IMG/VR virus record: IMGVR_UViG_3300009610_000028
Span: 19,415-83,414 of that record
Length of the DNA: 64,000 nucleotides
DNA from: a virus
Strand: one strand, 5' to 3'
A model generated the notes under the pieces. That model saw only the letters and a list, made by a program, of their open reading frames with translations, did no database searches and was not told where the DNA came from. Each line of letters starts with the position of its first letter. Position 1 is the stretch's first letter. The position numbers and the translations under genes were made by a program. Positions 15,793-24,068 of this stretch are shown here, in pieces.

Positions 15793-17163
15793 ATGAGTAT
15801 CATTCATGTCAGTAGCCGTGGTGTTGCCGGTCCCCAAGGCATCCAAGGTGATCCAGGACCAGGCGTCATTAACTGGCTAGGCGAGTGGTCAGACGCCACC
15901 GCCTACGAAGAGAATGATGCGGTAACCTGGCTCGGCACGAGCTATATCTGCATCGTCGCTCACACCGATCAAGAGCCACCTGATCCCACCTACTGGGACG
16001 TGCTCGCTTCCAAAGGCGATGAGGGTGACGCGGGCGACCAAGGTGATGCCGGCCTCAGCATTGAGTGGCAAGGCAATTGGGATAGTGGTCAACCATACGT
16101 GGTGAATGATGCTATCACACTCGATGGCACCAGCTACATTTGCACGGTCAATCACACAAATCAATCGCCGCCCAACGCTGGCATTTGGAATGTGCTCGCC
16201 GCGAAAGGTAGTACAGGTCTCACTGGAAACACCGGCCTCACGGGTCCGATTGGAATCACCTGGCGAGGCGCGTGGAACTCAATCACGAGTTATGCCCTCA
16301 ATGACGCAGTGACTTCTGGTGGCAGTGACTACATCTGCATTCAAGCTCACAGCAATCATCAACCGCCCAACGTCATCTACTGGGACTTTGTAGCCTCGAA
16401 GGGCGACACTGGCACCACGGGTGACACTGGCGAGACAGGTGACACTGGTGCTACCGGCGATGGCTTCACATGGGAAGGTGAATGGAGCGGCGCAGAACCT
16501 TACCAAGTGCGTGATGTCGTTCAGTTCGATGGATCGAGCTACAACTGCATCCTCGGACACACCAATCAAACGCCACCGAATCCCACCTATTGGGAATTGA
16601 TGGCGTCGAAGGGTGACACTGGCACTTTTGACACAGACCCACTCACAGGCGCTGAGACCGGCACGGACGTAACCGCACAAACGGTGTCCACTCATCGGCG
16701 ACCTGAGACGATCCAATCGACGCACACATTCACTAACCAAAGCGTCACGATCACGGATCACACGACGGATGGCGGCCACGGCGGTGTGAAAATCTTCGAC
16801 TATCCCGAAGGCCATTTCGTGGTCGTTGGTGCTGTCGGCAATCTCACGATTGCTCGCGTCGGCACGAACCTGACAGCAACTGCTGCTCTGGTGTTCTCAC
16901 TCGGTACGACGGTCGCTGGTATCGACAACGATACGCTCACCGGAACCGAAGCTGACATCATTCCGTCAACAGCCGCCACGCTGAGTGGTGGAACAGTCAC
17001 GGTCAACTTTCAGAAGTCAGCCTTGCAATTCATCGACGGCACCGCCGGAGCGGCCGACGCCTACTTCAACGTGGTGTCTCCCGATGCTGGCATTTCTGGC
17101 AATGATGCTGTGCTCGTCAATGGCACTGTCATCCTCACCTTGATTCGCTTGGGTGACAACTAA
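15793..17163 (+). CDS. Second tail fibre with collagen-like linkers and four binding repeats
   Basis: A 456-residue paralogue of the 11545 fibre over residues 1-275: the same MSIIHVSSRGVAGPQG anchor, four W...NDAV...SYIC...HTNQ...PPNPTYW modules and collagen-like GDTGETGDTG linkers. The C-terminal 180 residues differ (GGHGGVKIFDYPEGHFVVVGAVG ... TVILTLIRLGDN) and form another beta domain. The pair therefore shares a shaft but has exchanged tips, suggesting two receptor specificities. It ends in a TAATG overlap with the connector gene. Confidence 0.75.
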   Translation: MSIIHVSSRGVAGPQGIQGDPGPGVINWLGEWSDATAYEENDAVTWLGTSYICIVAHTDQEPPDPTYWDVLASKGDEGDAGDQGDAGLSIEWQGNWDSGQPYVVNDAITLDGTSYICTVNHTNQSPPNAGIWNVLAAKGSTGLTGNTGLTGPIGITWRGAWNSITSYALNDAVTSGGSDYICIQAHSNHQPPNVIYWDFVASKGDTGTTGDTGETGDTGATGDGFTWEGEWSGAEPYQVRDVVQFDGSSYNCILGHTNQTPPNPTYWELMASKGDTGTFDTDPLTGAETGTDVTAQTVSTHRRPETIQSTHTFTNQSVTITDHTTDGGHGGVKIFDYPEGHFVVVGAVGNLTIARVGTNLTATAALVFSLGTTVAGIDNDTLTGTEADIIPSTAATLSGGTVTVNFQKSALQFIDGTAGAADAYFNVVSPDAGISGNDAVLVNGTVILTLIRLGDN

Positions 17164-17720
17164 TGGCCATCAACTTCGACTACTACGGCTCGCTCAGCGA
17201 AGCCAATGAATACTTTGACATGCGTCTCCACGAGAGCGCATGGTATGGGGCGACTCTCACGACTCGTCCCAAGGCACTGTGGGCCGCGACCAGAATCATC
17301 GACACCTTGAACTACAAAGGGTTCAAGAGCACTGTCTATGACTTGCTGGTTGCAAACAGCCTCACAGACTTGCCACGCGATCTCAGTGACACGAGCACTC
17401 CAACATTGGACGAAGTTCTGGCTGCTGAGGCCGCGCAGGTGCTGGAGTTTCCGCGAGGCTTGGATTCAACAGTGCCAGAGGCGATTCGCATCGCCCAGTA
17501 TGAGATCGCTCACACGCTCCTCGATGGCAAAGACCCAGAGTTGGAGCTTGAGAACCTTGGCATTATCAGTCAAGGCTATGCGTCAGTTCGCACAACCTTT
17601 AGCAGAACGCACGTGCCCGTTGAACATATCGTCAACGGCGTGCCTAGCTCTACGGCCTGGCGACTTCTAGTCCCGTTTCTTCGGGATGACGACGCGATTC
17701 GCGTTAGCCGGGTGTCGTAA
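17163..17720 (+). CDS. Head-tail connector / adaptor (DnaT-like fold)
   Basis: A 185-residue helical protein beginning NFDYYGSLSEANEYFDMRLHESAW, with an ALWAATRIIDTLNYKG helix and PEAIRIAQYEIAHTLLDG. This matches the phage adaptor family annotated as DnaT-like, which docks under the portal. Its location before scaffold and coat fits a head-completion role. The last residues (LVPFLRDDDAIRVSRVS) form the usual short tail. Confidence 0.7.
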   Translation: MAINFDYYGSLSEANEYFDMRLHESAWYGATLTTRPKALWAATRIIDTLNYKGFKSTVYDLLVANSLTDLPRDLSDTSTPTLDEVLAAEAAQVLEFPRGLDSTVPEAIRIAQYEIAHTLLDGKDPELELENLGIISQGYASVRTTFSRTHVPVEHIVNGVPSSTAWRLLVPFLRDDDAIRVSRVS

Positions 17721-17816
17721 CACCAGGCTTCTAGGGCTACGGCCCATCCTTACCGGCTGGCAGAACCCGTGCCAGACCTACCGGGTCCAAATTCGGGGTG
17801 CAAGGAAATGTTGGTC

Positions 17817-18674
17817 ATGTTCGTGAATGATTGGTACAAGCTGTGCGCGCTCGTTGCCTGCTATGACGGCGAAAACGAGGAGATTCCTGATCCGCCTGTC
17901 GCTCCCAAAGAAGAGGAGATGAAGGCACCGGAAGGATTCACTGCCGAGCAGCAAAAGAAATTCAATGATGCCGTCGCGGCCGAGCGCCGCAAGCAAGAGA
18001 CGAAGTGGCGAAGTCAGCTAGAGAAGGCTGAGGCCACTTACAAAGAGATGCTCGCGAAGACGGAAGGTCTCAGCGCCAAAGAGCGTGCGACCATCCAAGA
18101 GAATCTCGATACGGTCTCTGGACAACTCCGCAGCAAAGAGCATCAAGCTCAACTGGAGAAGAAGGAGTTGGAAGCTTCCTACCAAGGGAAGCTCACAGAA
18201 GCTCAACGTCGGGCCGAGATCGCTGAACAGCGTTATCGCGATTCGACCATCATGCGTGCGCTACAAGACGCCGCAGTTGAGCACGAGGCGTATAGCGCCT
18301 CACAGGTCGTCACGCTTCTCCGTGAGAAGACCAAGCTCGTCGAGACGCTCGACGAGAAGACCAACAAACCCAACGGACAGTTCAAGGTCGTCGTCGAGTT
18401 TCCTGACAAAGACAACACGACTGGCCAAGAGGTAATGACCACCAAGACGCCGGCAGAGGCAGTGAAGCGGATGACAGAGGTTGCTGAGTTCCAAAACCTC
18501 TTCCGCAAGAACGTCGTGTCTGGTGTTGGTGGCAACTCGGCTATCGGTGGCCTTACACCGGGTTCAAACGGGCGTATTGATGCGGCGAAGCTAACGCCGG
18601 AGCAATACCAAAAGGTGCGAGCAGAGAACCCTGAACTGCTCGGTCTGCGGCCTACTACTAAGCGCCGCCGTTAA
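17817..18674 (+). CDS. Capsid scaffolding protein
   Basis: The ATG at 17817 is chosen because AAGGA lies 10 nt upstream; the frame is open back to a GTG at 17769 with no good site. Residues 40-160 are a long charged coiled coil (TAEQQKKFNDAVAAERRKQETKW ... EAQRRAEIAEQRYRD). The C-terminus is basic (RPTTKRRR), as scaffolds that bind coat often are. It sits directly before the coat gene. Its N-terminus WYKLCALVACY resembles the coat N-terminus at 7 of 11 positions. Confidence 0.75.
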   Translation: MFVNDWYKLCALVACYDGENEEIPDPPVAPKEEEMKAPEGFTAEQQKKFNDAVAAERRKQETKWRSQLEKAEATYKEMLAKTEGLSAKERATIQENLDTVSGQLRSKEHQAQLEKKELEASYQGKLTEAQRRAEIAEQRYRDSTIMRALQDAAVEHEAYSASQVVTLLREKTKLVETLDEKTNKPNGQFKVVVEFPDKDNTTGQEVMTTKTPAEAVKRMTEVAEFQNLFRKNVVSGVGGNSAIGGLTPGSNGRIDAAKLTPEQYQKVRAENPELLGLRPTTKRRR

Positions 18675-18729
18675 AGCGATCAGGGGTCGAATTTCCCGAA
18701 ACAAAGAAACGTCCCTTTTGGAGACAAAC

Positions 18730-20148
18730 ATGAACCTGTGGTATCTCTCTGTGGCCGCTGTGGCGTGCTACGCAAATGACAATGATGCTTTCGTGCCCGA
18801 ATTGTGGGCGAACGAGGGGTTGGCCATCCTCGAAGAGAATATGGTCGCCGCGAATCTCGTTCACCGCGATTTCGAGCCGGAGATTCGCAACTTCGGCGAT
18901 GTGGTCAACACCCGCCGGCCGGGCACCTTCGGCATTCGCCGGAAGGTTGACGGAGACACACTGAGCCAGCAAGACGCGAACGCGACGAACGTCCGTGTGC
19001 CTCTGGATCAGTGGTTCTACAACTCGTTCACGATCAAGGATGGCGAGGCTTCGCTGAGCTTCCAAGACCTCGTGGACATCTATCTGCTCCCCGGCATGCA
19101 GACCATTGCCCGCTCGGTTGACCGCGCGGTGCTCGGTCGCATCCATGCCTTCTTCAACACTCCGACCAAGCGAGCCGGCAAGCTCGGTGGCTTGGATTCC
19201 ACGACCGCCAAGGATTACACCTTGGAGGCTCGCCAGATTCTCAACGAGAACCTGGCCCCTCTCGACGGACGCCGGAGCCTTGTGCTCTCGCCCGCGAGCG
19301 AGACCGGAATGCTCAAGAACGAACTCTTCATCCGCGCCAACGAGCGTGGTGATGGTGGGTCGGCTCTTGAGAATGCGACCCTCGGTCGTATCCTCGGCTT
19401 CAACACGTTCCTTGACCAGAACGTGAACAACATCTCGACTGGTGCCGAGACTATCGCTGGCACGATCACCAACGCCCTCGCGGCTGGTGGATCGGGCAGC
19501 CAAGCTTGCACCGTCACGGCGTATGAGGTCAATGTTGGCGAGTTCGCGACGGTGGCTGGCAACATGCAGCCCACCTACGTGACCGCCCGCACGGCTTCGA
19601 CCAACACCACTGCCGTCACCTTCAATGAGGCCAACAAGTACGCCACGCTCGCTTCGGCGGTCCTGACTGTGTACAAGGCTTGCGATGTCAACGGCGCTTA
19701 CGCCGCTGGCTACAGCAAGGGCATCATCCTGGATGGCTGGAACACCGATCAGCCCCCGCAGGCTGGTCAGTTGGTTGCGTTCAACACCGGCAGCAACCGC
19801 CGGACCTACACCGTCATCAACAGCGAGCTTACCGCCGCTGGCGAGCAGACTGTGTACCTGGATCGGCCGCTCGAAGTCGCCCTGGCGAACAACGACCTGG
19901 CCTTCCCCGGTCCCTACGGTAGCTTCAACTGGGCGCTGCACCGCGAGGCCATTGCCCTCGTGAGCCGTCCGTTGGCCATGCCGAACAACCGCATGGGCGT
20001 GATGAGCCAAGTTGGTGTCCACAACGACATCAGCATGCGCGTCAGCATGCAGTACGACATCAGCGCCGGTGGCACCATCGTCAATCTCGACCTGCTCTGC
20101 GGTGTCGCGGTTCTCGATAGCCGTCTGTGCGTGCCGCTGCTTGGTTAA
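18730..20148 (+). CDS. Major capsid protein (P22 coat-like, HK97 fold)
   Basis: ATG 18730 follows TTGGAGA; an in-frame TTG at 18718 is the weaker choice. The 472-residue protein has the P22-coat-type start (FVPELWANEGLAILEENMVAANLV), then GDVVNTRRPGTFGIRRK, VRVPLDQWF and DGEASLSFQDLVDIYL. GRILGFNTFLDQNV follows in the middle. An inserted Ala/Thr-rich domain fills about 245-310. The C-terminus (GVAVLDSRLCVPLLG) completes the fold. It forms the icosahedral shell. A strong terminator follows. Confidence 0.9.
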   Translation: MNLWYLSVAAVACYANDNDAFVPELWANEGLAILEENMVAANLVHRDFEPEIRNFGDVVNTRRPGTFGIRRKVDGDTLSQQDANATNVRVPLDQWFYNSFTIKDGEASLSFQDLVDIYLLPGMQTIARSVDRAVLGRIHAFFNTPTKRAGKLGGLDSTTAKDYTLEARQILNENLAPLDGRRSLVLSPASETGMLKNELFIRANERGDGGSALENATLGRILGFNTFLDQNVNNISTGAETIAGTITNALAAGGSGSQACTVTAYEVNVGEFATVAGNMQPTYVTARTASTNTTAVTFNEANKYATLASAVLTVYKACDVNGAYAAGYSKGIILDGWNTDQPPQAGQLVAFNTGSNRRTYTVINSELTAAGEQTVYLDRPLEVALANNDLAFPGPYGSFNWALHREAIALVSRPLAMPNNRMGVMSQVGVHNDISMRVSMQYDISAGGTIVNLDLLCGVAVLDSRLCVPLLG

Positions 20149-20170
20149 TCCAAGGCAGTAGCCTTCATCG

Positions 20171-20209
20171 GGCTGCCCGGTCCAACCGGGCCGGGCAGCC
20201 TTTCTTTTT
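20171..20209 (+). terminator. Intrinsic terminator after the coat gene
   Basis: GGCTGCCCGG (20171-20180) pairs perfectly with CCGGGCAGCC (20191-20200) around a 10-nt loop and is followed by TTTCTTTTT. A classic terminator, separating the highly expressed capsid gene from the connector genes. Confidence 0.9.
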
Positions 20210-20224
20210 ATCTCCGAGGGGAAC

Positions 20225-20479
20225 ATGCCCACGATTCTAGCAGTGGGTGAGTTTGGAGATGCGGTCGCACTGGTGAAACAGTTTGGCCCCTTCTTTCTCG
20301 CCGTAGTTTTCTTTCTGTGGCGGGACTGGCAGCGTGAAAACCGCCTCTCCAAACGCATCGACGAGCTAGAAGACGAGCATCGTCAAGTGCTTCTACCACT
20401 TGTCAAAGAGTCTTCGGCTTGCATCGCAACCAACACGCACGTGTTGGAACGCATCGAGAAATACCTTGACCGTTTGTAG
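20225..20479 (+). CDS. Small membrane protein with coiled coil (holin-like)
   Basis: The 84-residue protein has a membrane helix (FGPFFLAVVFFLWRDW, about 20-35) followed by a charged helix (RENRLSKRIDELEDEHRQVL). This is the architecture of BhlA-type and other small phage holin-like proteins. A GAGGGGA site precedes ATG 20225. Holin activity cannot be told from sequence alone; its place among structural genes also allows a virion membrane-facing role. Confidence 0.5.
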   Translation: MPTILAVGEFGDAVALVKQFGPFFLAVVFFLWRDWQRENRLSKRIDELEDEHRQVLLPLVKESSACIATNTHVLERIEKYLDRL

Positions 20480-20488
20480 GAACATTGC

Positions 20489-20995
20489 ATGCAACCGCCT
20501 ATCAACAGAAATCTCAACCAGCGGATTCGCATGGCGCTCTACGCTCTCAAGCGGGACTACGGAGCACCAATCGACATCTACAAGCTGGTCAGCAGTTCAA
20601 CCGACGTGCGGACAGGGGTGAAGTCAGTCACCAAAACTGTCACTCATGTGCGTCGGGCAATTGTAGTCCCATCAAGAATTGATCGTATCGCTCAGCAAAC
20701 GATCTCCCTTATCTCAGCGAACAAACAGTTCGTTACCGGCGGCACTTGGGACGCGAGTCAGCGCGAATTCATCATCGACCGCCGAGACGTGCCAGTTCTT
20801 CCAGAACTCACTGCGGATGATTGGATTGTTTACAACAGCCGCAAGTATCAGGTCCGACAGATTGAAGCATTCGAGGTTGACGCCGGGTGGGTGATTGTCG
20901 CCCGCGAATTGGTAGGCGAAGTCCCCGAACAAATCTTTGATCTCTCAGCGGAATCACATCTTTCACTTACAGATGCCGCCGAGCTAACGGCATAG
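20489..20995 (+). CDS. Head closure / head-tail joining protein
   Basis: A 168-residue protein. VDIYK-like and VVPSRIDR segments, then DVPVLPELTADDWIVYNSRKYQVRQIEAFE, resemble phage head-tail adaptors, where a beta barrel gives DxI(V)xxG/NxxYxVxxIE. It lies between capsid and tail-tube genes, the usual site for head-closure proteins. The function is a family and position inference. Confidence 0.6.
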   Translation: MQPPINRNLNQRIRMALYALKRDYGAPIDIYKLVSSSTDVRTGVKSVTKTVTHVRRAIVVPSRIDRIAQQTISLISANKQFVTGGTWDASQREFIIDRRDVPVLPELTADDWIVYNSRKYQVRQIEAFEVDAGWVIVARELVGEVPEQIFDLSAESHLSLTDAAELTA

Positions 20996-21003
20996 GAGCA
21001 ACC

Positions 21004-21516
21004 ATGCCGGCGAACCCTAACTGGGCACGATGGATTTTCGCTTCCGTGGCAGACACGCTCAAAGCGGTCGCCACCGACATTGACTTGCCGGTGCTCGTAG
21101 AGCACTTCGATGAGCGCACAGCCGCCTTCGAGCAAGCCACCGACAAAGTGGAAATTCGCATCACGGGACCGTTCACTCAGGAACTGTCTCACAACTACCA
21201 CCGCATCTGGGTTGATGCGAACGTGCTTCTCACAAGCCGCTACGACGGCGCGAAGAAGAACCCGTTCAACATCATCAAGTACGCGGGTTTGTTTCACGAG
21301 GCTATGGCGGCCCCGATTCCTGTTTGGAATTTCGGGAACGAGCCAGGCGACTACCAGGATGGAAATGTGGATAGCCAGGTATTTCTTGGCTGCCTCGAAC
21401 CTCGGCCTGGGAAGAACGACAGCATTCGAGTCTTGCACTTCGGACAGATGGACAAGACCGACAAGATCAAACAGACGGCCGTGGATGCACGGTATGTCAT
21501 CTACCTCAACGAATAA
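21004..21516 (+). CDS. Tail terminator / completion protein
   Basis: A 170-residue protein immediately before the tail tube genes, where siphophages place the tail-terminator. It has ITGPFTQELSHNYHRIWVDANVLLTSRYD, GLFHEAMAAPIPV and a beta-rich C-terminus ending VDARYVIYLNE, compatible with that family's alpha/beta fold. No diagnostic motif is seen, so the role is inferred from order. Confidence 0.55.
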   Translation: MPANPNWARWIFASVADTLKAVATDIDLPVLVEHFDERTAAFEQATDKVEIRITGPFTQELSHNYHRIWVDANVLLTSRYDGAKKNPFNIIKYAGLFHEAMAAPIPVWNFGNEPGDYQDGNVDSQVFLGCLEPRPGKNDSIRVLHFGQMDKTDKIKQTAVDARYVIYLNE

Positions 21517-21531
21517 TAGCAGGAGATACGA

Positions 21532-22260
21532 ATGGCTCGTATTGAATTGCGAGACGCCGTTATCAAGATCAAAGACGGTCTTGCTGGAACGGCGCTCATC
21601 AACGAGAGCATGGCGATGTCGGGCGATACTGACCTGACCATCGACACTGTTTCTCTCAACACCACGGATACCGATCTGGTTCCCGTTGGTGCGCGTTTCA
21701 CTGTGCAAGGCGAGACCGCGAGCACGACTGTTCACACTGTTACCCAACGCACGGGTAACCCGGTGACGAACATTGTCTTCACGCCCGCTCTCACCGCCGG
21801 CACCTATAGCAACAACAACGTCCTCACGTTCACCAGCCAAGAAGTCGAGATCAAAGTCGGCGATGGCGATGTGACCTACACGGAATCGAACGAGTACAAC
21901 TACGATCTTGATCGTGGTGATCTTGACACCGTGCGCGAGGGCAACCAAGTCCCGATGGATGTGTCGTTCGACATTGTGTACGAACACATCACCACGGGCA
22001 CGAATGAGACCATCTCTCCAATGGATGCTCTCAAGCGGAAGGGTGGGGCCACTGAATGGGTCTCCAGTGCGAGCGATCTCTGCGAGCCTTACGCCGTGGA
22101 TGTCGAAGTCACGCACGCTTCGCCTTGCGGCACTTCGCAAGACGAGACCACGACCTTCCCCGACTTCCGTAGCGAGTCGCGCGAGATCAGTTTCGCCGAT
22201 TCGGTCATCTCTGTCTCTGGCCGCTGCAATGCCGTCGAACCCATCGTGGCCCGCAGCTAA
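21532..22260 (+). CDS. Major tail tube protein, copy 1
   Basis: A 242-residue protein. EVEIKVGDGDVTYTESNEYNYDLDRGDLDTVREG and MDVSFDIVYEHITTG lie in the conserved core, and the C-terminus ends with RSESREISFADSVISVSGRCNAVEPI, typical of tube proteins with two beta barrels. The next gene is a close paralogue with an extra internal domain. Tube subunits stack as hexamers on the tape measure. RBS AGGAGA. Confidence 0.75.
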   Translation: MARIELRDAVIKIKDGLAGTALINESMAMSGDTDLTIDTVSLNTTDTDLVPVGARFTVQGETASTTVHTVTQRTGNPVTNIVFTPALTAGTYSNNNVLTFTSQEVEIKVGDGDVTYTESNEYNYDLDRGDLDTVREGNQVPMDVSFDIVYEHITTGTNETISPMDALKRKGGATEWVSSASDLCEPYAVDVEVTHASPCGTSQDETTTFPDFRSESREISFADSVISVSGRCNAVEPIVARS

Positions 22261-22270
22261 GGAGATATAA

Positions 22271-23293
22271 ATGGCACGGATTGAGCTTCGAGACGCCATC
22301 GTGCGTTTCAAGGATGGTTTTGGAGGGAGCGGCCTAGTCGATGACACGGCAATTGCTGGCGGCAACGACAGCTTGTCCATCGACACGCTCACCGGCCTAA
22401 CCAACAGTGTGACGCTGGTCCCTGTCGGGGCACGCTTCACAATCAACACGGTTGCGGACACGGTGTTCACCGTGACCGAATCAACTGCGAACGAGATTCA
22501 GCGGCTGACGATTGACGCTACTAGCGGCAACTTCACCCTAGACTTCGACGGCGAAGAGACCGCCAACATCTTGTTCAACGCGAATGCTGCCGCGATCCAA
22601 GCAGCGCTGGTTGCTCTGTCCAACATTGGACCGAGCGACGTGGTTGTCACCCTTGTGAGTGGCAGCATCTTCGACATCGAGTTCACTGGAGTCTATGAAG
22701 GACTCGACGTGGCCTTGATTATTGCAACGGACGTGGACCTTTCCGGCGGTGGCGACACCGTGGGCGTGGTTCTCCGCGAGCCGGCTGCCAGCACGAACTA
22801 CATCGAGTTCACCCCTGTCTTGGACGGCGGCGATCTGCCGGCGAACAACGACACGATCACGTTCCTGCCTCAGCAGATCGAAATCAAGGTGGGCGATGGC
22901 GATGTGACCTACACGGAATCAAACGAGTACAACTACGATCTTGATCGTGGCGATCTCGATACCGTCCGTGAAGGCAACCAAGTGCCGATGGATGTCGCGC
23001 TCGACATTGTGTACGAGCACATCACGACTGGCACCAGTGAAACCGTTTCGCCGATGGACGCCTTGAAGAAGAAGGGCGGAGCGTCGGGATGGTTTAGCTC
23101 AGCTTCGGATCAATGCGAACCCTACGCCATTGATGTTGAGATTGAGCATGCGTCTCCCTGCGGAACTTCGCAGGACGAGATTACGGTGTTCCCAGACTTC
23201 CGCAGTGAGTCCCGTGAAGTCAGCTTCTCGGATGCGGTGATCTCTGTCTCTGGTCGCTGCAATGCGGTCGAGCCGATTGTGACTCGCGTCTAA
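22271..23293 (+). CDS. Major tail tube protein, copy 2, with inserted Ig-like domain
   Basis: The 340-residue paralogue of the previous protein is nearly identical over the core (VGDGDVTYTESNEYNYDLDRG and the last 100 residues). It has about 85-95 extra residues inserted after the first beta stretch (FTVTESTANEIQ ... VVLREPAASTNY). The insert (GNFTLDFDGEETANILFNANAAAIQAAL) is the Ig-like domain type also present in the 10514 protein. Tubes with surface Ig domains may contact host surface sugars. Mixed tubes or a morphogenetic switch are possible. Confidence 0.75.
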   Translation: MARIELRDAIVRFKDGFGGSGLVDDTAIAGGNDSLSIDTLTGLTNSVTLVPVGARFTINTVADTVFTVTESTANEIQRLTIDATSGNFTLDFDGEETANILFNANAAAIQAALVALSNIGPSDVVVTLVSGSIFDIEFTGVYEGLDVALIIATDVDLSGGGDTVGVVLREPAASTNYIEFTPVLDGGDLPANNDTITFLPQQIEIKVGDGDVTYTESNEYNYDLDRGDLDTVREGNQVPMDVALDIVYEHITTGTSETVSPMDALKKKGGASGWFSSASDQCEPYAIDVEIEHASPCGTSQDEITVFPDFRSESREVSFSDAVISVSGRCNAVEPIVTRV

Positions 23294-23313
23294 ACAGTTC
23301 TCAGTCAGTTCAT

Positions 23314-23350
23314 AGCCGGGCTGACGCTCTGCGCCAGCCCGGCTTCTCTT
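23314..23350 (+). terminator. Intrinsic terminator after the tail tube genes
   Basis: AGCCGGGCTG (23314-23323) pairs with CAGCCCGGCT (23335-23344) and is followed by TCTCTT. It lies between the tube gene and the chaperone, consistent with lower expression of the latter. Confidence 0.8.
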
Positions 23351-23373
23351 AACTATGCGAGGGAGAAATCGCA

Positions 23374-23895
23374 ATGAAGATTGGTGGAGTTGATCCGAAG
23401 ACTTTGACCCCGGAGTACACGCTTGTTCTTCCGCGTGGCGAGTCTGTCATCGTATTCAAAGCTCGTGGTCTGAAAGATTACGACGAGTTCAACAAGCTGT
23501 GCCCTGAGCCGTCCGTGCCCCGGAAGCTCACGAAGGACGGCTACGTTGATGACCTCAAGAACACAAACTACACGATTGATCGTGCCAGCTACGAGAAGCG
23601 ACGGCTGGCTTACATGATCGTCAAGTCACTGGAACCATCGGCCATCGAGTGGGAGACAGTGAACATCGACGTTCCCGGAACGTGGGCAAATTGGGAAGTC
23701 GATCTCAAGAACTCGGAATTCTCGCAAGTCGAGATGAACCGAGTTGTCGGCCTTGTCCTCGAAGCGAACTGCCTTGACGAACTCAAGCTCAAGCAGGCCC
23801 GCGATGTTTTTCTACGTGGTCCTCAGCCGGGGTCGGCCGCATCAAGTGGCCAGACTACCGAACCGGAGAATACGCCGTCTGGCGTGCCTGCGTAA
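23374..23895 (+). CDS. Tail assembly chaperone, short form (gpG-like)
   Basis: A 173-residue protein between tube and tape-measure genes. It begins with a short beta domain (EYTLVLPRGESVIVFKARGL) and is then helical (ERRLAYMIVKSLEPSAIEW, QVEMNRVVGLVLEANCLDELKLKQARDVFL), ending in a low-complexity GSAASSGQTTEPENTPSG tail. Position and length match gpG-type chaperones that coat the tape measure before tube assembly. A second frame overlaps its 3' end and supplies the extended form. Confidence 0.75.
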   Translation: MKIGGVDPKTLTPEYTLVLPRGESVIVFKARGLKDYDEFNKLCPEPSVPRKLTKDGYVDDLKNTNYTIDRASYEKRRLAYMIVKSLEPSAIEWETVNIDVPGTWANWEVDLKNSEFSQVEMNRVVGLVLEANCLDELKLKQARDVFLRGPQPGSAASSGQTTEPENTPSGVPA

Positions 23896-24056
23896 GGCTA
23901 GGCATTCTCCCGCCCAACGTGAATCCACGTTGGGACGAAAACGGCCCAATGACTCAGGCCATGATCGTCGCCTTCGATCAGATCACGACGAACGACGAAA
24001 TGGAGCATGAGGCTCGAATGCTTGGGGCAGGGAAGCCCTCGGCCAAGAAAGCATAA
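23806..24056 (+). CDS. Tail assembly chaperone extension (gpT-like), by probable -1 frameshift
   Basis: The -1 frame relative to the 23374 gene is open from 23778 to TAA 24054-24056. It reads as a plausible protein: GRIKWPDYRTGEYAVWRACV, then RLGILPPNVNPRWDENG and AMIVAFDQITTNDEMEHEAR. No good start lies before 23949, so it is best explained as a translational extension. The most slippery spot in the overlap is GTTTTTC at 23806-23812 (zero frame GTT TTT CTA); this is not a perfect heptamer, so the exact site is uncertain. This mirrors lambda gpG-T. Confidence 0.65.
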
Positions 24057-24068
24057 GGGCTGTGGACC

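Noticed and set aside
18658-20358. 566-residue frame antisense to the coat gene
   Set aside because: No ribosome-binding site or recognisable domains. It mirrors a highly expressed gene with strong third-position bias and runs through the coat terminator.
20848-22470. 540-residue antisense frame over the connector and tail tube genes
   Set aside because: It spans several well-supported rightward genes and has low-quality, Arg/Val-rich sequence typical of shadow frames.
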